A program made the position numbers and the translations under genes. Source: Candidatus Poribacteria bacterium (GTDB lineage Bacteria > Poribacteria > WGA-4E > JAJRTO01). Taken from it: 35,042 nucleotides of DNA. The stretch's first letter is position 1. Every line of letters starts with the position of its first letter. The notes beneath the pieces are model-generated. The model saw nothing but the letters and a program-made list of their open reading frames with translations. It had not been told where the DNA came from and did no database searches. The DNA lies in the NCBI GenBank assembly GCA_024278235.1, contig JAJRTO010000491.1, forward strand, positions 1-35,042. Direction: 5' to 3'. Below, piece after piece: positions 23,534 through 31,882 of the stretch.

Positions 23534-24640
23534 TCATTCGTATAGAATCACACCCCGGATGTTCATTCCTGCTTCCATATCTGCAAAAGCCTCGTTGACC
23601 TGGTCCAATGTGTAAGTCTTCGTAATGAGTTCGTCAAGTTTGAGTTTTCCTGTACGGTAGAGATCCAAAAGCCGCAACATGTCGACACGCATCCGCGCTG
23701 AACCGTACATGGAACCAACGAGGCGTCTTTCGCCGTAGGGGAACAGAGCGGCAGGGATAGATATATTCGCATCCGAGGGAGCGATCCCAACGATGACCGC
23801 TGTGCCTCCCATGCGGAGCATATGGAATGCCTGCTCTATCGTCCGAGGATTGCCGATCACTTCAAACGCATAATGGACCCCCTCCTGATCCGTCAATTCC
23901 CGGACCTTTTCTACAGCATCTTCTTTGGAAGCATCCACCGTGTGTGTTGCCCCAAACTGCCTTGCAAATGCGAGCTTGCGGGGCACGATGTCCACAACGA
24001 TAATCTTGGCAGCCCCAACCAGGACAGCTCCCTGCACGACGTTCAATCCAACGCCTCCTGCACCGATGATAGCAACGTTGCTCCCGGCTTCGACCTCAGC
24101 GGTACGCATCACAGCTCCTACACCTGTGGTCACACCGCACCCGATCAGCGCGGCTTTGTCCAACGGAGTATCCTGACTAACAGGGATGACGGCGTTCTCG
24201 GAGACAACCGCATATTCTGACATGGTCCCCACGCGAGCCATCTGATAGAACGACTGCTCTGCCTTGTGGTAACGGCACGTACCGTCAAACAGTGCACCTC
24301 TTGGCTGAGCCCCCCAATGGGTTGCACAGAGATTCGGTTGCCCAACGGTACAGTAGGAACAACGACCGCAGGGGGTCACAAATGTCAACATCACAGGATC
24401 TCCCGGCTTCACGGATGTGACTCCCGCGCCCACTTCGGCAATGATCCCTGCCCCCTCGTGTCCCAGTACGATAGGCCGAGGATTCAGGATAGTACCTGTG
24501 ATGACGGATAGATCGCTGTGGCAAACACCACTTGCTACCATCTTCACGAGTACTTCACCTTGCTTGGGTGGATCCACTTCGATATCTTCGACAACGACCG
24601 GTTGATTCAGTTCATAAACAATCGCAGCTCGGGTTTTCAT
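23534..24640 (-). CDS. Zinc-dependent alcohol dehydrogenase (MDR superfamily)
   Basis: Start ATG 24640 (368 residues) rather than TTG 24673, because MKTRAAIVYELNQPVVVEDI is the usual start; no strong ribosome site precedes it. The catalytic zinc region is ASGVCHSDLSVITG and GHEGAGIIAEVG. The structural zinc cysteines are CGRCSYCTVGQPNLC. The Rossmann fold is at about residues 185-320 with IIGAGGVGLNVVQGAVLVGA and VDIVPRKL (Asp after the second strand suggests NAD). It is closest in shape to the class III/NDMA-type alcohol or S-(hydroxymethyl)thiol dehydrogenases, but the substrate cannot be read. It lies upstream of the LamG promoter on the same strand, with an unrelated role. Confidence 0.85.
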   Translation of the reverse strand: MKTRAAIVYELNQPVVVEDIEVDPPKQGEVLVKMVASGVCHSDLSVITGTILNPRPIVLGHEGAGIIAEVGAGVTSVKPGDPVMLTFVTPCGRCSYCTVGQPNLCATHWGAQPRGALFDGTCRYHKAEQSFYQMARVGTMSEYAVVSENAVIPVSQDTPLDKAALIGCGVTTGVGAVMRTAEVEAGSNVAIIGAGGVGLNVVQGAVLVGAAKIIVVDIVPRKLAFARQFGATHTVDASKEDAVEKVRELTDQEGVHYAFEVIGNPRTIEQAFHMLRMGGTAVIVGIAPSDANISIPAALFPYGERRLVGSMYGSARMRVDMLRLLDLYRTGKLKLDELITKTYTLDQVNEAFADMEAGMNIRGVILYE

Positions 24641-24656
24641 AGGTTTATCAGGTACG

Positions 24657-24689
24657 CTAACCAGGCGATGCAAGCATTGCTTCTGGCAT
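24657..24689 (-). CDS. Possible 10-codon leader peptide ORF before the alcohol dehydrogenase
   Basis: ATG 24689 has AAAGGAG six bases upstream, the best ribosome site in this region, and reads MPEAMLASPG then stop, in a different frame from the dehydrogenase. The dehydrogenase ATG is 16 bases after this stop and has no site of its own. A -35-like TTGACA lies further upstream (24739-24744) but the -10 is poor. It could be a leader that couples translation, or chance. Confidence 0.35.
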   Translation of the reverse strand: MPEAMLASPG

Positions 24690-24759
24690 ACCTTTCTCCT
24701 TTCCTCGTTTCACTAAGTTTGCCACACAGAGACACCTCTGTCAATGTTCTGAAATCTGC

Positions 24760-24788
24760 TTGCAGCTTCTAAGGTTCTGTGTTACAAT
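24760..24788 (+). promoter_or_regulatory. Promoter for the HNH-rnpA-yidC-mnmE block
   Basis: -35 TTGCAG (24760-24765), 17-base spacer, -10 TACAAT (24783-24788), about 74 bases before the HNH gene ATG at 24862. Confidence 0.65.
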
Positions 24789-24861
24789 ATCACCAATCTG
24801 AACGTTTTTGCGTGCGTGGCTGGTCTGTGAAGCTGATGGGATATTCTTTGGAGAGTTGGCG

Positions 24862-25371
24862 ATGAACAGAAGTGTCTTGGTGCTCAATGCAAGTTATGAA
24901 CCGATCAACATTTGTGATGTAAAACGTGCTGTCAGGCTGATTTTCAAAGGGATCGCCTGTGCCGAGGATGAGTCTGATATTGTGATTCGCTCTCCAAGCG
25001 TTTCCATTCGAGTACCACTTGTGATCAGGCTTCATTACTATGTTCACATACCACATCGACTTGTGAAGTTCTCACGTAAGAACGTCTTGCTCAGGGATAA
25101 GTATAAGTGCCAGTACTGTGGCAAATCGTTCCCGCCATCCACGCTGACGCTGGATCATGTCATCCCCAGTTCACGAGGAGGCAAAACGTGCTGGGATAAT
25201 GTGGTGACAGCATGCTCTCAGTGTAATCACAGGAAGGGGGATCGTACACCCCAAGAGGCGCAAATGTGGCCGATACGAACACCTAAAGCGTTGAGCTTGA
25301 TTTATAGCATTCATCAGACAAGATCTGTGGATCGCTGTCACGAAGTGTGGAAAAAGTACATGTATCACTGA
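24862..25371 (+). CDS. HNH endonuclease family protein
   Basis: Start ATG 24862 has GGAGAG upstream; the longer frame to 24808 lacks one. 169 residues. The N-terminal half opens with MNRSVLVLNASYEPINICDV, a signature of a widespread chromosomal HNH family. The nuclease core follows: zinc cysteines CQYC (83/86) and CSQC (118/121), the active pair Asp98-His99 in LTLDHVIPSSRGG, Asn113 and His123 in CNHRKGDRTP. The family is not tied to restriction or phage here; its cellular role is not known to me. It is first in a tightly spaced run of plus-strand genes. Confidence 0.85.
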   Translation: MNRSVLVLNASYEPINICDVKRAVRLIFKGIACAEDESDIVIRSPSVSIRVPLVIRLHYYVHIPHRLVKFSRKNVLLRDKYKCQYCGKSFPPSTLTLDHVIPSSRGGKTCWDNVVTACSQCNHRKGDRTPQEAQMWPIRTPKALSLIYSIHQTRSVDRCHEVWKKYMYH

Positions 25372-25386
25372 GCAGGAATGCTGTCG

Positions 25387-26052
25387 ATGAAAAAATGCAA
25401 CCATAGTCTGAACGCCATTACATTTATTTTTCCACTTGTTTTCCTATTGACTGTTCTATCCTGTTATGCTCCCAAAGATTATTATCTGGAACTTGCCAAG
25501 ATGGAGCATCTGGGGGCCAAGCTTCGCCAGGAGTCAGGGGGCATCCCTTCAGAACAGCGGATGGAAGATCCGGTAGTTCTGGCGTTTGAACCGGGCCAGA
25601 CGAAATCAGAATTGATCCAGTTCGATGTTCGTTCGACAACGGATGAGGACAATTCCTCGATTCCAACCCGCATATTTCGGGATCCGGTCCCTATTGCGGT
25701 CAATCAGGAAGCACTTAAACGCACCTTAAATCAGAAAGGTATTGTCGTCACGGAGATCCGTGCTGTCGATGATCGTCTGAAGGGACAGAGTAATATCTTG
25801 CGTATTGCCTTTGTGCCGCAGGCGTTCTCAGATGAAGCGGTTTATGAAGCATACTTGCTGATATCAGCCGTGGTACGGGGAGCTGACACAGGAGAAGGAA
25901 CCGTTGATAAGGTGATCGGCATCGTGGAAGATCAATCAGCGAACACGCGAATGATACTGGAGGGGCAAATACAGGATTATATCAACTATATTGAGGGACA
26001 AAAGATCTCACAACAGGAATGGTTGAAACGTCTCAAGATCAAACGCTTCTGA
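25387..26052 (+). CDS. Putative lipoprotein, unknown function
   Basis: I prefer ATG 25387 to ATG 25378, since AGGA lies about ten bases before it and only one before the other; both give the same mature protein. 221 residues with a lipoprotein signal: MKKCNHSLNAITFIFPLVFL, then LTVLSCYAP with the lipid Cys near residue 27 (the -2 residue is Leu, a slightly unusual lipobox). The mature part is charged and has no domain I can name. A stretch DPVPIAVNQEALKRTLNQKG and a long C-terminal helix (ILEGQIQDYINYIEGQKISQ) stand out. It would sit on the periplasmic face of the inner or outer membrane. Its place just before rnpA, where rpmH is usual, is odd. Confidence 0.6.
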   Translation: MKKCNHSLNAITFIFPLVFLLTVLSCYAPKDYYLELAKMEHLGAKLRQESGGIPSEQRMEDPVVLAFEPGQTKSELIQFDVRSTTDEDNSSIPTRIFRDPVPIAVNQEALKRTLNQKGIVVTEIRAVDDRLKGQSNILRIAFVPQAFSDEAVYEAYLLISAVVRGADTGEGTVDKVIGIVEDQSANTRMILEGQIQDYINYIEGQKISQQEWLKRLKIKRF

Positions 26053-26097
26053 AGGTTGATCCGCAACTCAACAGGAAGATGAAACATACCATATCGG

Positions 26098-26448
26098 ATG
26101 GCATTTGTGTTGGAGAAGTTGACTCGCAAATGGGAGTATAAGCACGTTTATAAACATGGAAAGAAACTCTGGAATTACACGTTTGTGCTATACATCTGCA
26201 AAAATGATAGAACGAACTCGCGTATTGGACTGACGGTCAGCAAAAAGGTAGGGAAAAGTGTCCAACGTAGTCGTGTGAAACGCTTGATTCGCGAGACTTT
26301 CCGACTGAACCAGCATCGTATTGTCGATGGCTACGATATCGTGGTGATTGCTCGACGAGCGGCAGTCAACCTGAAGTACCAGCAGGCAGAAGCTGCATTA
26401 CTTTATCTATTGCGGCGTGCCCGTATGCTCAGAAGTGACAGGTATTAG
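26098..26448 (+). CDS. rnpA: Ribonuclease P protein component
   Basis: 116 residues, a normal length. RnpA binds the catalytic RNA and helps tRNA 5' processing. The RNR-type motif is present as SVQRSRVKRLIRETFRLNQH, preceded by the conserved SRIGLTVSKKVGKS and followed by GYDIVVIARRAAV. The N-terminal ALEKLTRKWEYKHVYKHGKK-like stretch carries the RNA-facing basic residues. ATG 26098 is used although no strong ribosome site is seen, and a nearby in-frame TTG could also serve. The stop is immediately followed by the yidD ATG. No rpmH gene was found upstream. Confidence 0.9.
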   Translation: MAFVLEKLTRKWEYKHVYKHGKKLWNYTFVLYICKNDRTNSRIGLTVSKKVGKSVQRSRVKRLIRETFRLNQHRIVDGYDIVVIARRAAVNLKYQQAEAALLYLLRRARMLRSDRY

Positions 26449-26664
26449 ATGAATCTCAGATACCTGACGGTGCTCCCCATTTATCTCTATCGCGTATTGA
26501 TCTCTCCTTTCTTGGCGCCATCATGCCGCCACATTCCTACCTGTTCCGAGTATGCGATGCAGGCCATTCTTCGACATGGTATTTTACGTGGCTCATGGCT
26601 TGCCATAAGGCGGATTTTCCGCTGTCATCCCTTTTCGCGTGGCGGTTACGACCCAGTACCCTAG
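26449..26664 (+). CDS. yidD: Membrane protein insertion efficiency factor
   Basis: 71 residues, normal for YidD (DUF37). The motif block is complete: [20 protein letters not shown] with [15 protein letters not shown] and [20 protein letters not shown] ending DPVP. The cysteines fit the family pattern. It is a peripheral inner-membrane protein that assists YidC. It starts on the base after the rnpA stop, so the two are translationally coupled, and yidC follows 32 bases later. Confidence 0.95.
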   Translation: MNLRYLTVLPIYLYRVLISPFLAPSCRHIPTCSEYAMQAILRHGILRGSWLAIRRIFRCHPFSRGGYDPVP

Positions 26665-26696
26665 ATCTCTTCCGCTCTTAAGGAGACTTTATTCTA

Positions 26697-28490
26697 ATGG
26701 ACAAACGTTCGATACTAGCTCTTGTTCTCATGAGCGTCGTCATGTTGGTGTGGCTGATATTTCTAACACCCAAACGGACCCAACAAAACATAGAACAAGG
26801 GACGCAGCAGATCGAGGAAAACGCATCATCTACGATTGAAGGAACCACTCAAGAACCGATGAAAAAAATCACCCGGGATTCACAAACCTCCCGGGATTCA
26901 CAAACCTCCCGGGAAGCAGGATCGTCGAGCCCAACGGAACCAACAGAAGGATCAGAAGCAACCCGGCTGAATCAACTCGCCAAGAGCCAACGTGTTCAGG
27001 TAAATACGTCGCTCTACACAGTGGAGATCGCAGAATCTACGGGAACCATCGCTCAATGGATTCTCAGACGCTATGATAAACGCAACGGGAATGACGGTGA
27101 ATATGTCGATTTGATCCCCCGTCTGGAAGAAAATCCTGTCGTCGGATCTCGTTGTCTCGAACTCACTTCCCGCATGATCCGTGGATTGGGCGTTGCCGAA
27201 TGGACTATGGAACGTCCTACGAAAAACAGGTTGGTGTTCACAACTCAGTCGGGTGATTTCAAGATCGTAAAGACACTTCAATTCACAGAAGACCAGTATG
27301 TCGCTGACGTTTCCATTACATTGACCAATCTCTCCGATACAAGGAAACCAGTCGATTATAGCTTGCATTGGGGGCCAGGAATCGCCGACGACAATGCCAA
27401 GCCGAATGATAAGAAATATGGTCCCGTTGTGAGATTTCGGCGAGAGCTGGATACGGGCAAACCCATCCGCGACACAGGGGAAACCTCGGAGGTCGGCGAA
27501 GCTATCTGGGCGGGTCTGCAAAGTAAGTATTTTGCAGTAATCATGATCCCCGATCCGGCCATCCGCCCGCAATACCGTAGAAAAGGAACAAAAGGGGATA
27601 GCGTAGCCTATGTCTCCACTCCCTACTATGAAGTCGCCCTCGAGAATCAAAGTCTGGTTCTGGGTGCGAGTGGATCGGATGATGCGAGTATCACTCATTA
27701 TTATCGATTGTTCGCAGGCCCCAAAGAGTCGAGGTTGCTCAGGGCAGTAGGATTCCCAAGTGAGACAACGGACTCTCTGGACCTGGATAAACTCAATGAT
27801 CTGGGCGTATGGGGGCTCGCGAATCTCATGCTTTGGTTCATCGGTAATCTCCATGCGCTCGTGTCGAACTATGGAATTGCGATCCTGATGCTCACAACGG
27901 CCATCAAACTGTTGCTATTCCCATTGACACAGATGAGTTACCGCTCGACCAAGAGGATGCAGAAACTCCAGCCACTGATGACAGAAGTACGCCAGAAGTA
28001 CCGAGATGATCCACAGAGAATGAACAAGGCCATGATGCGACTCTATAAGGAACATGGCGTGAATCCGATGGGTGGATGCCTTCCGATGTTGCCCCAGATG
28101 CCGATCTTCTTCTCTCTCTTCTATGCGGTCCGTGATGCGGCAGAGATGCGGAGCGCTCATTTTCTCTGGATACAAGATCTCTCGCTCCCCGACACAATCT
28201 TCAGAATCGCAGGGCTCCCGATTAACCCGTTGCCACTTCTCATGGGAGTTTCCATGCTCTGGCAGCAGAGCATGGCCGGCACAGGTGCAACGGATGCGAA
28301 TCAGGCCAAGTTCATGAAGTACTTGCCAATCCTCTTTACATTCTTCTTTTACAGTATGCCCTCAGGGCTTGTGCTTTACTGGTTCTGGAATAACGTCCTG
28401 ACGATCTCTCAGCAATATCTTGCAAATCGAAAACTAAACCTAGAAGAACCCATTGTGACACCACCAAAGAAAAAACAGAAAAACTCATGA
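26697..28490 (+). CDS. yidC: Membrane protein insertase
   Basis: 597 residues, with an upstream AAGGAGA. TM1 is at about 4-24 (ILALVLMSVVMLVWLIFL). A linker with an 18-base in-frame repeat (RDSQTS twice) follows, then the large periplasmic beta-sandwich domain (about 95-365) typical of diderm YidC. The five-helix insertase core starts near 370: IAILMLTTAIKLLLFPLTQM then SYRSTKRMQKLQPLM with the hydrophilic-groove Arg, followed by the C1 cytoplasmic hairpin YRDDPQRMNKAMMRLYKEHG and VNPMGGCLPMLPQMPIFFSL. It ends with a basic tail (PPKKKQKNS). It inserts Sec-dependent and independent proteins in the inner membrane, helped by YidD. Confidence 0.95.
   Translation: MDKRSILALVLMSVVMLVWLIFLTPKRTQQNIEQGTQQIEENASSTIEGTTQEPMKKITRDSQTSRDSQTSREAGSSSPTEPTEGSEATRLNQLAKSQRVQVNTSLYTVEIAESTGTIAQWILRRYDKRNGNDGEYVDLIPRLEENPVVGSRCLELTSRMIRGLGVAEWTMERPTKNRLVFTTQSGDFKIVKTLQFTEDQYVADVSITLTNLSDTRKPVDYSLHWGPGIADDNAKPNDKKYGPVVRFRRELDTGKPIRDTGETSEVGEAIWAGLQSKYFAVIMIPDPAIRPQYRRKGTKGDSVAYVSTPYYEVALENQSLVLGASGSDDASITHYYRLFAGPKESRLLRAVGFPSETTDSLDLDKLNDLGVWGLANLMLWFIGNLHALVSNYGIAILMLTTAIKLLLFPLTQMSYRSTKRMQKLQPLMTEVRQKYRDDPQRMNKAMMRLYKEHGVNPMGGCLPMLPQMPIFFSLFYAVRDAAEMRSAHFLWIQDLSLPDTIFRIAGLPINPLPLLMGVSMLWQQSMAGTGATDANQAKFMKYLPILFTFFFYSMPSGLVLYWFWNNVLTISQQYLANRKLNLEEPIVTPPKKKQKNS
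26872..26914. repeat. 18-bp in-frame tandem repeat within yidC
   Basis: Two complete units CCCGGGATTCACAAACCT (26872-26889, 26890-26907) and a partial third (CCCGGGA). It encodes RDSQTS repeats in the periplasmic linker after TM1, so length change there would leave the fold intact. Confidence 0.9.
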
Positions 28491-28514
28491 TATTATGCGC
28501 AGGAGGGCCTTTAC

Positions 28515-29180
28515 ATGATGACTCCACAATACGTTGAAACAGAAGCTCGGACCGTTGAAGAAGCTCTGCAATCTGCCCTTGCGGAATTGGGTGTGGAACG
28601 GGATCAGGTTACTATCAAAGTTCTGGATGAAGGGAGCAAGGGCATCCTGGGGCTAGGAGCCAAGCCCGCTCAGGTTCGAGTGACACTCAAGGAGACGACA
28701 GGCGAGACCCCTGAAGAGATCCTTGAGACGATTCTAGGATACATGGGACAACAAACCGAAGTACGCAGTCATGTTGTGGATGGAAGTCTACATCTCGATA
28801 TCGATGCAGAGAATCCGGGTCTGCTGATCGGCCGGCATGGTCAGACGCTGGATTCGTTGCAATATATACTGAATTGTGTCATCAATAAATCTTCTCTGGT
28901 CAAGCGACGAATCATCATTGACATCGAGGGATATCGTGAGAAGCGTCGTGAGAAACTCACGGAGCTTGCCTGTCGGCTTGCCTCAAAGGTCAAGCTGACA
29001 GGCCAGGAGATCGCCCTGGATCCCATGCCGCCCCAGGATCGTCGCATTATTCATATTGCACTGCAGGATGACAATGCGGTACGTACCTTCAGTAGAGGGG
29101 AACGCTCATTTCGCAGCGTCGTGATCACAACACGTGAACGATACGAGTCTGAGTATGATAATCATGGTAGCTCAGCCTGA
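28515..29180 (+). CDS. jag: RNA-binding protein Jag/KhpB
   Basis: 221 residues; AGGAGG lies nine bases before the ATG. Jag_N is at 8-60 (EARTVEEALQSALAELGVER, GSKGILGLGAKPAQVRV). A KH-type domain lies near 85-135 with PGLLIGRHGQTLDSLQYILN. An R3H domain is near 150-210 (PPQDRRIIHIALQDD, RTFSRGERSFRSVVI). All three parts of the family are in order. It binds RNA and affects cell envelope growth in other bacteria. It follows yidC directly and overlaps mnmE, the conserved order for this cluster. Confidence 0.95.
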   Translation: MMTPQYVETEARTVEEALQSALAELGVERDQVTIKVLDEGSKGILGLGAKPAQVRVTLKETTGETPEEILETILGYMGQQTEVRSHVVDGSLHLDIDAENPGLLIGRHGQTLDSLQYILNCVINKSSLVKRRIIIDIEGYREKRREKLTELACRLASKVKLTGQEIALDPMPPQDRRIIHIALQDDNAVRTFSRGERSFRSVVITTRERYESEYDNHGSSA

Positions 29181-30540
29181 TGATACGATTGCTGCCATCT
29201 CAACCCCACCGGGGACAGGGGCCATCGGGCTTGTCCGCCTGAGTGGCCCCTGTGCCTTCTCAATCGCTCGCCAACTATTCCGCCCCGCGAACACCCGTCA
29301 GTTTAACTTTCATGAAAGTCATCGTCTGCATTACGGGCATATCGTGGACCGTGCCCAACAACATGTGGTCGATGAAGTTCTCTTGTCCGTCCTGAAAGCA
29401 CCACGGACGTATACCCGAGAGGACACGATTGAAATCAATTGTCATGGTGGTCCGATCGCGCTGGAACAAGTGCTCTTACTCGCATTACGTGCTGGCGCCC
29501 GCCTTGCGGAACCTGGTGAGTTCACGAAGCGCGCCTTCCTTAACGGACGGATCGATCTGGCGCAAGCGGAAGCAGTTGCAGACATCATCCATTCACAGAC
29601 AGAGTTGAATCTGCGAGCCGCTGTGGGGCAACTCCAGGGAAAACTCTCCGATTCCGTGAATAAGATGCGAGATGCCGTGATTCAAGTGCTTGCAGAGATC
29701 GAGGCGTCCATCGATTTTCCTGAAGAAGATCTCGATTTTCAGGATTCAACCACATTGGGGGATGAACTCCATCGGATCCTGAACGAACTGGAACAGTTGC
29801 TCCAGACCGCTCAAGATGGTACAATTCTGAGGGAGGGAGTGCGTGCCGCCATTGTTGGTCGAACCAATGTCGGCAAGTCGAGCTTGCTCAACGCACTGCT
29901 GAAGCAAGAGCGCGCTATCGTCGCGGAGATACCGGGAACCACCCGGGATACCATCGAGGAATACCTCAACATCCGAGGACTCATGCTTCGAATCGTTGAT
30001 ACCGCCGGCATTCGTCAAACGGCGGATAGCCTGGAGCAGATCGGTATCCAGCGGAGCCGGGCCGCCTCTGAATCTGCGGATCTTCTTCTCGTTGTCCTCG
30101 ACAGATCAGAGCCGCTCACGGCAGAGGATGATCAGTTGCTCCAATTGGCGCAAGCACGTCCGGCGATCCTGATCGGTAACAAGTCGGATCTGCCTCCTGT
30201 CTGGGACGCGGGGATGTTGGATGCGCGGGTGATCCATACCTCCATGGTTGAGGAGACCGGTATCGAGGAACTCAAGGATGCGATATGGGACGCTGTTATC
30301 AAGGGCAAGGCCGTTGCGCCTGAATCGGTGATCGTTACGAATGTGCGCCATCAACGGGCCCTTGAGGAAGCGCAAGAGGCACTTCGACAGGCACTTGAGA
30401 CACTGCAAGCGGATATGCCCTATGAATTGGTTGCAGTGGATCTGCGGATCGCTTTGGACCAATTAGGGTTTATCGTTGGAAAAACAACCACTGACGACAT
30501 TCTGGAACGCATCTTTTCTCAGTTTTGCGTTGGCAAGTAG
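29164..30540 (+). CDS. mnmE: tRNA modification GTPase MnmE (TrmE)
   Basis: The start at ATG 29164 (MVAQPDDTIAAISTPPGTGA) overlaps jag by 17 bases; ATG 29155 and the ATG at 29134 are also in frame but add residues not expected in the family. 458 residues. The N-terminal folate-binding domain is at 1-120 (GAIGLVRLSGP, TREDTIEINCHGG). A helical middle surrounds the GTPase domain, which has G1 GRTNVGKSSLLNAL, G3 DTAGIR and G4 GNKSDL. The C-terminal end is FCVGK, with the functional Cys. With MnmG it makes cmnm5U at the tRNA wobble position. mnmG is not seen next to it in this window. Confidence 0.95.
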   Translation: MVAQPDDTIAAISTPPGTGAIGLVRLSGPCAFSIARQLFRPANTRQFNFHESHRLHYGHIVDRAQQHVVDEVLLSVLKAPRTYTREDTIEINCHGGPIALEQVLLLALRAGARLAEPGEFTKRAFLNGRIDLAQAEAVADIIHSQTELNLRAAVGQLQGKLSDSVNKMRDAVIQVLAEIEASIDFPEEDLDFQDSTTLGDELHRILNELEQLLQTAQDGTILREGVRAAIVGRTNVGKSSLLNALLKQERAIVAEIPGTTRDTIEEYLNIRGLMLRIVDTAGIRQTADSLEQIGIQRSRAASESADLLLVVLDRSEPLTAEDDQLLQLAQARPAILIGNKSDLPPVWDAGMLDARVIHTSMVEETGIEELKDAIWDAVIKGKAVAPESVIVTNVRHQRALEEAQEALRQALETLQADMPYELVAVDLRIALDQLGFIVGKTTTDDILERIFSQFCVGK

Positions 30541-30557
30541 CCCATAGGAGGAAAATC

Positions 30558-30836
30558 GTGCAGACTCAACTCTGGTGTACACGCTGTGAACGCATCATGG
30601 ATATTGACCTCAAAATCAAGAAGATGGGACGTGGCAAAGTCAAACTTGCCCAGTTGCTGAGCATATGCCCAAAATGCCGTTCGACTCTGCATACGCAGAC
30701 GACACGGTTGGCAGCCGCCGAGGAAGCTCTACGTAAGTTTGAGGAACTCAGGGGCGGGAAAGTGGAAGAAGTCGAAACAGAGGGATCTGAATCGGAAGCC
30801 ACCGGTGAGGAAGAAGATTCGCAAGAGGACGAGTGA
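30558..30836 (+). CDS. Small zinc-ribbon protein with acidic tail, unknown function
   Basis: The start is GTG 30558, six bases after AGGAGG; the longer frame (30525) overlaps the mnmE end and lacks a site. 92 residues. Cysteine pairs at 7/10 (CTRC) and 37/40 (CPKC) suggest a zinc ribbon, with the basic stretch KIKKMGRGKVKLAQ between them. The last third is strongly acidic (EEVETEGSESEATGEEEDSQ). Such a basic-ribbon/acidic-tail design fits a nucleic-acid or RNP partner. It sits just after mnmE and just before the glycosidase gene, whose start is 24 bases after this stop. No family name is known to me. Confidence 0.6.
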   Translation: MQTQLWCTRCERIMDIDLKIKKMGRGKVKLAQLLSICPKCRSTLHTQTTRLAAAEEALRKFEELRGGKVEEVETEGSESEATGEEEDSQEDE

Positions 30837-30859
30837 AAGTCCCTGGAGGAACAATACAC

Positions 30860-31882
30860 ATGCCACCAAACACCTGCATCTCAATTGTGGATGATGCCTT
30901 CTGGCTCAATGGAAAACCAACCTATCCTGGAAGAACCTGGCAAGGACACAAAATCGAGGGGCTCCTGTTAAACAGCCGTATGGTCCAGGGGATCTTCGAT
31001 GATGAGAACCCTGAAACCCGGGGAAGATGGAACTATCCAGACACAGGGGAATGGGACCCGGAACGCAACACCCGTGAATTCCTGGCCGCCATGCCATCAT
31101 GGCAAGATCATGGGGTCCTTGCATTCACGATCAATATCCAGGGAGGAAGCCCTGAGGGGTATTCGAGAGAACAGCCCTGGATCAACACAGGATTCGATCC
31201 GATGGGCAATTGGAAGCCCGATTATCAGCGTCGCCTGCAATCTATCCTCGATAATGCAGATCGCCTCGGCATGGTCGTGATTCTGGGGATCTTCTATTTC
31301 GGTCAGGATGAACAGTTGCGCGATGAAAAAGCGATCCTCAACGCACTGGAAAACGCAATCGGTTGGGTGCTCGACAGAGGATATCAGAATGTCCTGATCG
31401 AAGTCAACAATGAGTGCAATGTGACGAGGTATGAACACGAGATCCTGCAACCTCACCGAGTGCACGAACTGATCAAACGGGTGAAACAGATCCGGAAAGA
31501 CGGCAGAAGGCTTCTGGTGGGAACCAGCTACGGGGGTGGTTCTATCCCCGAAGAGAACGTCGTCGGCGTCTCAGATTTCCTGCTGATGCACGGTAACGGC
31601 GTAACGGACCCAAATCGCATTGCTGCGATGGTAGATGCGGCACGCAGCTTGCCCAACTATCGGCCCATGCCGATCCTGTTCAATGAGGATGATCATTTTG
31701 ACTTCGATAAACCTGTCAATAACATGATCAAAGCCATTGAACGCTATGCATCGTGGGGATATTTCGACCCGGGAGCGAACAACTACCAGGATGGCTATCA
31801 ATCTCCACCGGTGAGATGGGACTTGAACACCGAGCGCAAACGGGCGTTCTTTACATTAGCAAAACAGGTGGCGGGAATCTGA
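30860..31882 (+). CDS. GH5-like (clan GH-A type) glycoside hydrolase, cytosolic
   Basis: Start ATG 30860 has GGAGG eleven bases before it; the GTG at 30833 overlaps the previous gene. 340 residues, no signal peptide. The start ISIVDDAFWLNGKPTYPGRT is typical for barrel enzymes that hold a small N-terminal strand pair. The TIM-barrel landmarks are AFTINIQGGSP, VVILGIFYFGQ, and NVLIEVNNECNV with the probable acid/base Glu185. ILFNEDDHFDF has the probable nucleophile Glu276. The NE...E pair is that of clan GH-A enzymes. The substrate cannot be told. The 3' end overlaps the convergent radical SAM gene by 27 bases. Confidence 0.7.
   Translation: MPPNTCISIVDDAFWLNGKPTYPGRTWQGHKIEGLLLNSRMVQGIFDDENPETRGRWNYPDTGEWDPERNTREFLAAMPSWQDHGVLAFTINIQGGSPEGYSREQPWINTGFDPMGNWKPDYQRRLQSILDNADRLGMVVILGIFYFGQDEQLRDEKAILNALENAIGWVLDRGYQNVLIEVNNECNVTRYEHEILQPHRVHELIKRVKQIRKDGRRLLVGTSYGGGSIPEENVVGVSDFLLMHGNGVTDPNRIAAMVDAARSLPNYRPMPILFNEDDHFDFDKPVNNMIKAIERYASWGYFDPGANNYQDGYQSPPVRWDLNTERKRAFFTLAKQVAGI

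Noticed and set aside
26952-27854. A 300-residue open frame antisense to yidC
   Set aside because: Fully inside yidC on the other strand, with no domain or ribosome site.
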